Assembly (NCBI RefSeq): GCF_041956535.1
Contig: NW_027192208.1
Coordinates: forward strand, 78,761 to 142,760
Length of the DNA stretch: 64,000 bases
Origin: Calcarisporiella thermophila CBS 279.70
Lineage: Eukaryota; Calcarisporiellomycota
Reading direction: 5' to 3'
Position numbers and translations under genes: made by a program. Numbering within the stretch: position 1 is the stretch's first letter; each line of letters opens with the position of its first letter. Shown here in pieces: positions 57,472 to 64,000 of the stretch. The notes beneath the pieces were generated by a model. It had not been told where the DNA came from. It saw nothing but the letters and a program-made list of their open reading frames with translations, and did no database searches.

Positions 57472-59009
57472 TTATTGCTCATCCGCTTTCTCCTCAAAGA
57501 ACTCCACAAGGGCCTGGCCGAATCGTATCATGGCCTGCTCCAGATCCTCATCAGATGCATATGTGAAACTAGCTCTGAAGAAAGGAGCTTGGTCCCAGTC
57601 GAGGAAATTCTCTGCTGAACATTGACTGCCAGGTACTAGCAATATCTTTCGCTTAATGCAGAGCTCAAAGAGAGCCTCCATCGAGAACTGCTCACGGCCC
57701 GGTGGTGGCGTGATTTTGATCCACATGAACATACCGCCCAAGGGTTCGGTAAAGCTGGCATATTTTGCGGGGACATGTTTCTTTGCTGCCGAATAAAGGA
57801 CATTGCGTTTCTTCTCGTAATACACTCGGATCTTCTCCAAGTGTCTCGTCCATCCCTCTTGACCCCATACTTTTGACAGTAGCTGTGACATGATGGCCTG
57901 TGAAAAGCCAGACGGCTGTTGCGTGCTCACCTCATTGCTGTATGAATAGATGGTATTGATTTGAGAGTTGCTGGTTATCCACCCCAGACGGGATCCTGGG
58001 GCTATCACTTTGGAGAAGGAATCAAGCCGGATGACGCGGCCGTCTGTATCGAGCGACAGTATGGTGGGCATTAATTTGAAGGGCTCCGTTTGAGGAGTCT
58101 CAGAAGAGGAGTACTGGAGGTAATAGTACGGATCGTCTTCTATAATGATAAGGTTGTAGCGCTGGCAGATAGAATAGATTTTTTTGCGACGAGCAAGAGA
58201 CATGGTTGCCCCTGTAGGGTTTTGCCCTGTTGGAATCTTCAGAGAAACGTTAGCTTTCGATCTTTTCCCAGACGACGTCTTCGATGGCTATGGCCAAACT
58301 TTTTTTTTTTACTTTACCAAATAGATAACTCGCGGTTTTTTCTCATTTTCTGGCCAAGTGCTCAATGTTTCTTCTAGTTTCTCCGGTATCATACCCTCCA
58401 CATCCATCTCGATGCCCCGCATCTTCATACCCAGGGCAAACACCGTTTCCAGCACGGATGGATAGGTCCATTCATCCGCAATCAACACATCTCCCTCCTG
58501 GCATAACATCCTGACTGCTTTCTCAAATCCGTCTGTATTCCCTGCCGAGATAGACACCTGCCAGTCATCATAGGGTGGGGAATAGAAATCAGCAACGTGC
58601 TGGCGTAAGAAGGAGATAAGTTTAGGAGAACCGAATCCTAGGCCGTACTGTAGATCATCAGCAAGGCAAGTGATGGCTTCGGAGGTCGGGTCGGAAGGCA
58701 CAAGTACAGTCTGTTTGGAAGCGCTCGAACCGACGGGGATGTGGGGGGACGCGACTTCGGCGGCGATATTAAGAAAAGGGAAACTGGATGGGCTTGGAAG
58801 CCCTGGAGAGAATGGGTGCGTTTAATCTTATGCGATTGGGATAACCGTGACTTCTAGACTGTGTACTTACCTCCGCCGAGAGAGATCATTTCTGGCACTT
58901 TAACATACTTGAGCAGCGACTTTAGAGGACTGGGCATCCGCCGCTTTGCTTCCGCGCTCAAAAAAGGAGTATAGTCTTGGATGATGATTTTTTCAGCACG
59001 ACTTCCCAT
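57472..59009 (-). CDS. PLP-dependent aminotransferase, Aro8/kynurenine-aminoadipate type
   Basis: A class I/II aminotransferase of the Aro8/AADAT group, which transaminates aromatic amino acids, 2-aminoadipate or kynurenine with 2-ox­oglutarate. Exons on minus: 59009-58871, 58802-58318 and 58236-57472 (462 aa). Motifs in order: EMISLGGGLPSPSSFPF (substrate loop), LQYGLGFGSPKLISFL, ISAGNTDGFEKAVRML, IPTGQNPTGATMS (PLP Asn), IIEDDPYYYLQY (Asp and Tyr to PLP), and LDSFSKVIAPGSRLGW with the Schiff-base lysine at about residue 284. FFRASFTYASDEDL carries the carboxylate-binding Arg. Length and order match yeast Aro8. No mitochondrial presequence is evident, so a cytosolic location is likely. All catalytic residues are present. 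Confidence 0.93.
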
Positions 59010-59732
59010 GGTAACGACTTCCTTTTTTTTTCTTTATGGAGTGAAAGGAGGAGGGTGAGAACCATATCCTCCATGCAAAAAGTCTCACTCCTTTTAAACC
59101 CACCAGCGTTTGATGAAATGTCAAAACGCCTCCTCGAATTTTATTCCATTTACACTCAACCGCGTACAACAGTTCCATAAGATTAGCAAAAATTGATGGA
59201 GCCATTTCCCACGGTCAACTCAGTCTCTTTGTTGAATCATCTTGCCTCATAGCAAAGGAAACCCGTCACTTATGCATCGAATTTCATATTCGAGCAACGG
59301 AATCCATCTGAATCATGGTTGCATCATTCTTACTCAGATGATCTTCGTTTATTTTTATTTCCTCTCCAGTTAACCCTTGTTGACAGGAATTCGACCCTTG
59401 GTCTTATGAACCTTTCTGAACACCTAGATTATCTAAGCCAATGAGATGTCCGTATTTCGAAATATGGAGGGCCTTTTGATTTCGTAAGGGGAACACTAAT
59501 TTTAATTTCCAAGAGCTCAGTGTTCAAGTGCTCAAGCGCTCAGTTGAAGAAACCCAGTAATCAAATCCTATTTAAAGCTTGTCCCCCACCGAGGTTTAGC
59601 CAATGTAGTCGTCTACTTGATATCACACAAGATGGGTTTGAACTTTGCAAACTAAATGGCGGCTTTCTATTGACTCTTTATTAAATAAAATATGATGCTT
59701 TCTGTAATCGCCTGGTGATTTCCCCCCCTCCC
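59010..59732. other. Intergenic, nothing recognisable
   Basis: This holds the promoter of the aminotransferase gene and the 3' flank of the HINT3-like gene, both on the minus strand. Only short motif-free frames are present. Confidence 0.5.
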
Positions 59733-60408
59733 CTATAATTTGCTCAGTTTAGTCAATACATTTTCGGCATCCGCAAACCACGGCATGCCACTCGTAAAGG
59801 CCAGACGATGCAGAAAGCTTGAAAAGGGTAAACCAACGACATGCAAGTGTAAGTGGGGTTGGGAGTTGAAGGGAGGGCGATGGAATCCCATCCTGAACCG
59901 TCAAAAGTATTATTAGCATTGAATATCTGAATAGGCAGACTTAGTAGAAGAAAATGGAATACCGAGAATTCTCTGGAGAATAACCATGCTTTGTGAGGAG
60001 TTCCTTTCCGTGCTGGATCATTGATTTCACTAATATGGTGTACAATGTACATGGCGTTTGAACGCTTACTTGGTACCCAAATGCAAACACCAAAATCAAA
60101 CTTACACAGTGTTGTATCTTCCGAAGTTAAATCTTTAATCGTTCCTATTGACCATTTCATCAGCAGAAGCATTATTGATAAATACAGGACAGCTTATCAC
60201 CATAGTGCTTTCGTGGGATTACAAGTAGATGCAATTTTCCATGAGGGGCTATGTCATGGAATGCGATAAAATCTTTGTTCTGTCAATAAATTCTGTCAAG
60301 CTTAAAATTGGCTGGAATTAATGCAAAGGGTCGATTGATTACCTCCCACGCAATACGAAATCCGGTCTCGGGACGGACATCACAGAAAATGCAAGGCTTG
60401 ACTGTCAT
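59733..60408 (-). CDS. HIT-family protein, HINT3-like
   Basis: A histidine-triad nucleotide hydrolase of the HINT3/adenylylsulfatase-like group, acting on AMP conjugates. The gene is split into five small exons and is easy to miss: 60408-60343, 60279-60201, 60144-60106, 60029-59963 and 59892-59733 (136 aa, in frame). The pieces are CIFCDVRPETG (start of the HIT domain), ENKDFIAFHDIAPHGKLHLL, VIPRKHYGTIKDLTSEDTTL, KSMIQHGKELLTKHGYSPEN and SRMGFHRPPFNSQPHLHLHV, which holds the HLHLHV histidine triad. The end, MPWFADAENVLTKLSKL, fits the C-terminal helix of HINT3. The MGFHRPPF box before the triad is typical of this subgroup. The catalytic histidines are intact. The donor of exon 3 could shift by two bases, but only the chosen one keeps frame. 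Confidence 0.88.
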
Positions 60409-60990
60409 GAGCGACTATATAATGAGTGGAGAAGTATTGATCGGTATATGGGATTCCTAAACAATCATTGTATAAATTGTAGAGTCGCTCGCAACCAGCG
60501 GGACCTCTTTGAGGCTGAGCTCTAGAGGTGCTCATGATTTGGAAGAATGACCGCTGAGCCACACTTCAATTTTTCAACAGTCTAGGAATATTCCGCTCGA
60601 CAATATAAACGTAGCCGTTAAACTTTCCTATCAAACTCATCGTTATCTGGCGATGTCACGAATTTGAGCATGATCACAATGGATCATGCAATATTCGCAA
60701 GATCTCCCCAAATTTGCGTCCACCAAGTATACTTCAGAACTTTCCTTTTCTATTAGGGTGACCGCCCGATTGACATATGCACGTGGACTGCATGCCCAAT
60801 AACGATACTTTAATAGTTACAGTGGCGACAGTGCTGTGCATAAGTTGATTCACGGGCTCATTCAGCTGCTATGCATAAAACATAGACTGAGATCCCTGCA
60901 CTTATCGCTAAGTGAGCGCTTAAGGATCGAATCGAATGTGCTATTGCGTTTTCGCGTGCTACCTTTAACAAGGAGATTAACCAGTCTTGA
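60409..60990. other. Intergenic, nothing recognisable
   Basis: Upstream flank of the HINT3-like gene leading into the repeat region. No coding exon or RNA gene is supported. Confidence 0.45.
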
Positions 60991-61090
60991 GTCGATGTAT
61001 CAATGTTAAAAAAAAAAAAAGAAAGATGATTATTCTAGAAGAAAACTATGGTTGTCTCTGTCAATATTTAACTAAGAACTAAATATCTAT
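60991..61090 (+). repeat. Diverged direct repeat, unit 1
   Basis: This begins GTCGATGTATCAATG and contains GAAGAAAACTATGGTTG and TAACTAAGAACTAAATAT. It aligns with unit 2 at 61821-61921 in the same orientation at roughly 70 percent by eye. It lies at the 3' side (minus sense) of the chromodomain relic, so it may be the end of an old mobile element. Confidence 0.6.
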
Positions 61091-61534
61091 AGGGTAGAGG
61101 GATAATGCCGAGGCCAAATGGCTTTGGCACAGTGACTATGAAACCAAAAAGGCTCTGAAAAAAGTAGGGGAGTGAAGCAGACTCGCATAAGGATCGTCGT
61201 GGCGGTCTGCGGAAAACTATATCAGAGCATATTTCCTTACACTCTTCACTTCTTAAAAAATGTCTTTCCCCAACACTTTGTTCGTACTCTTGAATCACGC
61301 CTTGTGTGCGTTCGTGAGAATGCTAAGGGGTTCCCAAGTTGATCCGGAGTCGTGATATGCAGCTAATTTGATAAGATACTTGATTCTATGGACTCCGATT
61401 GTTCCCTTATTAAGAATGTGCTCGACTATGTATTCAAGTGTTTGTGTTAAGATTGGTTCATCTAAATAGAGCATCGTCAGCAACGTCTGACTTTCCAGGT
61501 TGATGCAAATTGTCAAAGTCGTACTCTTGAACAA
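61068..61534 (-). mobile_element. Chromodomain fragment of a Ty3/gypsy-type retroelement, decayed
   Basis: On the minus strand the frame 61534-61295 contains a chromodomain-like string: EYIVEHILNKGTIGVHRIKY, then LIKLAAYHDSGSTWEPLSIL and TNAHK. It keeps the YxVExIL strand, the YLxKW-like core (LIKLAAY) and the D-S-x-x-TWEPL turn. A one-base frame change at the stop then gives VIQEYEQSVGE, the expected C-terminal helix, in the frame ending at 61068. C-terminal chromodomains are typical of the integrase of fungal chromoviruses (Ty3/gypsy). No integrase, reverse transcriptase or LTR is recognisable nearby, so this is a short relic. A cellular chromodomain gene fragment is the alternative. Confidence 0.55.
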
Positions 61535-61820
61535 GCCTTATCCAGCTATCTGGACGTGTTGTTAAAGAAGGCTGAGTATATAAAAAAGTACAATGGAGTA
61601 ATCTGTGTTAATGTTGAAATGATTACCCTCGCGAGAGACATACCAAGAGCGAAGAGTGTGTGTTGTGGCCAAAAGTTTCTTTTCGTGTGCGGCATAGTTT
61701 GCTTAGCTGGAGATCACTTGCGGGATTATGCAATATGTTGGAGAATATTGTTCCTGGCTGATTGAGTCAGTATGGGGTGTCTGGGTAACCTTTTTGTAGA
61801 TAACAAAATTTGTAACCGAA

Positions 61821-61921
61821 GTCGATGTAGCAATCTTCCAAAAAAATGAAAGAGAATTTATTCCAAAAGAAAGCTATGGTTTTTCTTGTAAATACTAATC
61901 TAAGAAATACAAATTTATAAT
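61821..61921 (+). repeat. Diverged direct repeat, unit 2
   Basis: This begins GTCGATGTAGCAATC and contains AAAGAAAGCTATGGTTTTTC and CTAATCTAAGAAATAC, matching unit 1 at 60991-61090. The minus frame next to it (62116-61895) ends in a similar place (NLYFLD-stop against RYLVLS-stop), so the two units may be 3' ends of related decayed elements. Confidence 0.6.
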
Positions 61922-62149
61922 ATAAATGACTCTGCTTTGCTTCTTAGAAATACGATGATTTTTACTCTGCTTTCGCGCTCTCTCTTTTGATTCCGAAGAA
62001 GATATGCTCTCACTCGCGAGCTCTTCGGTCAATTCTTCAAAAATGGGGGCGTGTTCTGAAGCTATGTAACAAAAGCGGTCGCTAAAGTTTCCTGCCAGTT
62101 TGATTTCTACGAGCATTGCTTATGAGATTGAAGTGAGGTGGTTTTGCAT

Positions 62150-62650
62150 CTGCAGGTTAATATCCCAGAGAGGCTTAAGCCAATAGTGGCAGAGAGTATC
62201 AGGGGCGATGTCGCGATTGTGTTCTACGAATTTCGTGACTGATGCAATAAGCTCATCGGCCTATCGTGTGACCAGCTTGTCGCCATTTTGCACAATTATG
62301 CATTATTCAATGTGGTTGTTCTTGCAGACAGTCGTCGCGGTTTCAGTTTGAACAATAATGATTTTACCAGGTTCACGGTTGCGCATATTAAAGGCATTAA
62401 ACGGTATCGACTCTTCTGGACCATGCACCACTGAATCACAGACGGGACGTCGATTCCATTACTATTGCGTGATATATTGAATGCGTATTTGGACCAGAGG
62501 ATAGAGGATCGACCACCTTTTAAGGCCCATATTGAGTCCATTCTGTCAATCAATCTAGACAAAGCAGAATCCTATTGGAGGCCTGCATTTAATAGAGGGA
62601 CCGTACTAAACAACCTAAATACGCTGATACCCAAGATGTGCGGCAATTAA
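62150..62650 (+). pseudogene. Decayed reading frame of unknown family
   Basis: One plus frame reads protein-like across about 500 bases: NIPERLKPIVAESIRGDVAI, CDQLVAILHNYALFNVVVLA, DSRRGFSLNNNDFTRFTVAH and IPLLLRDILNAYLDQRIEDR, ending PKMCGN-stop at 62650. It has in-frame stops at about 62239 and 62431, so it is probably a relic. The opposite strand is also open for 88 codons (62562-62296). I do not recognise the family on either strand. Confidence 0.4.
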
Positions 62651-63345
62651 GCTCTCTTAATTATTTATTGAAAATCGAGTATATCGAACATTAATACAGT
62701 ATATTTATACAGTTTCTCTAACATTTACAGATTATATTTCTGATTCTTATTCCAATAGGTTTATTTTATTCCAATATAATTATCTCTAAGAAAAATATAT
62801 AAACCTATCTTTAAAATCCTAAATGTGAAAATACGATCCGATGCTTCGATCACCCTTGAAACTTAATATCATTATACAATTCCTGCTGTTTATTCCTAGC
62901 AATTCTTTGCTTGAGCCAAGCGTATGCGACGACCTAATTGAAATGAGCAGGGCAAAATCGGCAGGCTACACATTTTGGTGATGGGAACCACGGATTGAAT
63001 GAAATGAGCAGGTAATAGTAAACGGAAAAATAGGATCACTCCAAATCAATATTACCATTAATTGGAATCTCAGCCGATTTTTTTTACAAGGATTCGGACG
63101 GTGTAGGTATTTGAAAGATTCAAGGTCAATTGGACTCAAGTTATTCCTGATATTAAAGAGTGGCCTCAAGGTGATTTCGAAGTAAACCGAGTTAAATTAG
63201 ACATTAAAATGGATTAAAATGGAAAATATTCTACAAGAAACTCAATAATGAAGAAGCATGGCACACCAAAGAAATTAAAAAAGGCACACAACACAACACT
63301 AAAACACAACCGTAACAGTATCCACCTTACAATTTGCTATGTCAT
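62651..63345. other. AT-rich intergenic region
   Basis: About 700 bases of AT-rich DNA before the last gene. Only short frames without motifs occur. It should contain the 3' flank of the edge gene. Confidence 0.5.
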
Positions 63346-64000
63346 TTAACGTAATATAGCGGCCCGTCTTTTCCGCTTCTCCAGTAGAGTTGCACCATCC
63401 ATATTCAAATGGAAATCGGTTGGTTTATGTTGAGCCTGGTGCTGCTTCATTTGGTGGCGTACCGCCATATGTTGTCGCTGCCGCTCTTGTCCTGCATTCC
63501 TCTCGTTATAATTGTTTGACTTGGGAGCATTTTGCGGAAGAACAAGATTAAACTTGCCAACATTCTGGGGCGGTTGCACACGAATAATACGCTGTTGCCT
63601 AACATCGGCACCCCCGTTATTTGCTCGGGGCGGGAGAGGTAGGACGAAGTTATCGGCAGCTGTCTGCTCGACCTCTTCCCTGTTTTCCTTCTCTTCTGCG
63701 ATCGCCATTTCTTCTCTTCTATCCTGAAGTCGCTCCACCATTCCTCTCTCTTCCTCCATGAGTTGAACTGTATAGCACACATCAAATACCTCCTTCAATG
63801 CCGCCACTCCAGGTGACAGCACTGGCTCTTCCTCCATATTCGCGTTCTTAAATTCACCTTCCGTTGATTTCCCTGATTCCATTCGAGCTTCTGTCGAAGA
63901 AATACTACTACCAACGCCTGAGTCTTCCTCTTTCTCTCGCACAATAGCTTCAGCTGGGGCCATTCGCTTGTCGCGGAGGAACTCAGATCTCACCCAAGGA
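63346..64000 (-). CDS. Unrecognised Glu/Gln-rich protein, C-terminal part
   Basis: The minus frame is open from the window edge to the stop at 63346 (about 218 residues visible). It starts inside the protein (PWVRSEFLRDKRMAPAEAI). It is acidic and Ser-rich (KEEDSGVGSSISSTEARMES), then has a short helical region (ALKEVFDVCYTVQLMEEERG). A Gln/Asn/Arg-rich region with two similar pieces follows (DNFVLPLPPR and KFNLVLPQNA). The tail is basic (LLEKRKRRAAILR) and could serve as a nuclear signal. No catalytic or structural domain is recognisable, and I give no function. The long open frame and biased but ordered composition support a real coding exon. Confidence 0.65.
   Translation of the reverse strand, partial: PWVRSEFLRDKRMAPAEAIVREKEEDSGVGSSISSTEARMESGKSTEGEFKNANMEEEPVLSPGVAALKEVFDVCYTVQLMEEERGMVERLQDRREEMAIAEEKENREEVEQTAADNFVLPLPPRANNGGADVRQQRIIRVQPPQNVGKFNLVLPQNAPKSNNYNERNAGQERQRQHMAVRHQMKQHQAQHKPTDFHLNMDGATLLEKRKRRAAILR

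Noticed and set aside
1-64000. CRISPR arrays, operons, ribosome binding sites
   Set aside because: The DNA is eukaryotic with introns in most genes. No regularly spaced repeats were seen, and prokaryotic signals do not apply.

Overview
The window is nuclear DNA from a fungus. Reading frames are broken by many short introns (mostly 50-100 bp, GT...AG), and once these are removed the exons join in frame into recognisable eukaryotic proteins. A Ste12-type DNA-binding domain, a fungal PXB/PX/DUF3818 protein, a Uds1-domain protein and Gal4-type Zn2Cys6 factors show that it is a fungus. A GTPBP1 orthologue, an animal-like XMAP215 with four TOG domains, a HINT3-like HIT protein, an FBXL2/20-like F-box protein with a CaaX tail and an NB-ARC/TPR protein suggest an early-diverging lineage (Mucoromycota or Zoopagomycota grade) rather than yeast-like Dikarya. 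That placement is inference, and no rRNA or other marker is present to settle it. The standard genetic code fits every gene.

Layout. 1-22.8 kb is gene-dense: the end of SF3B6, a TBC RabGAP, a small unknown ORF, Zn2Cys6 factor A, a minimal Ste12-like factor, a LEC1-like PX protein, Zn2Cys6 factor B, a small secreted protein with a frame break, a Uds1 coiled-coil protein, GTPBP1 and a DNAJB12/Hlj1-type co-chaperone. VPS26 (24.2-25.5 kb), the 16-exon XMAP215 gene (27.1-34.0 kb) and the F-box/LRR gene (35.0-36.9 kb) follow, with AT-rich spacers between them. 36.9-43.3 kb is AT-rich and gene-poor and holds a decaying NB-ARC/TPR (NLR-like) gene. 43.3-45.7 kb has a VC0807-like membrane protein and a ruined downstream tandem copy. 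46.8-48.9 kb is Zn2Cys6 factor C. 50.8-60.4 kb has an Rtt103/RPRD1 protein, a paxillin-like four-LIM protein, an eight-cysteine secreted protein, an Aro8-type aminotransferase and a five-exon HINT3-like gene that no single long ORF reveals. 60.4-63.3 kb is AT-rich, with a chromodomain retroelement relic, a diverged direct repeat and an unidentified decayed reading frame. The right edge cuts an unrecognised Glu/Gln-rich protein.

The genes do not form one pathway. They are mostly housekeeping genes: splicing (SF3B6), vesicle traffic (TBC, VPS26, PX protein), cytoskeleton and septation (XMAP215, paxillin, Uds1 protein), RNA polymerase II CTD binding (RPRD1/Rtt103) and ER protein quality control (DnaJ). 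Fast-evolving families are set among them. The most distinctive signal is a family of three diverged Zn2Cys6 factors that share two intron positions; one of these introns has a GC donor. The accessory material (NB-ARC pseudogene, VC0807-like pseudogene, chromodomain relic, secreted proteins) lies mainly in the AT-rich right half. I did not find a clear new multi-gene system.
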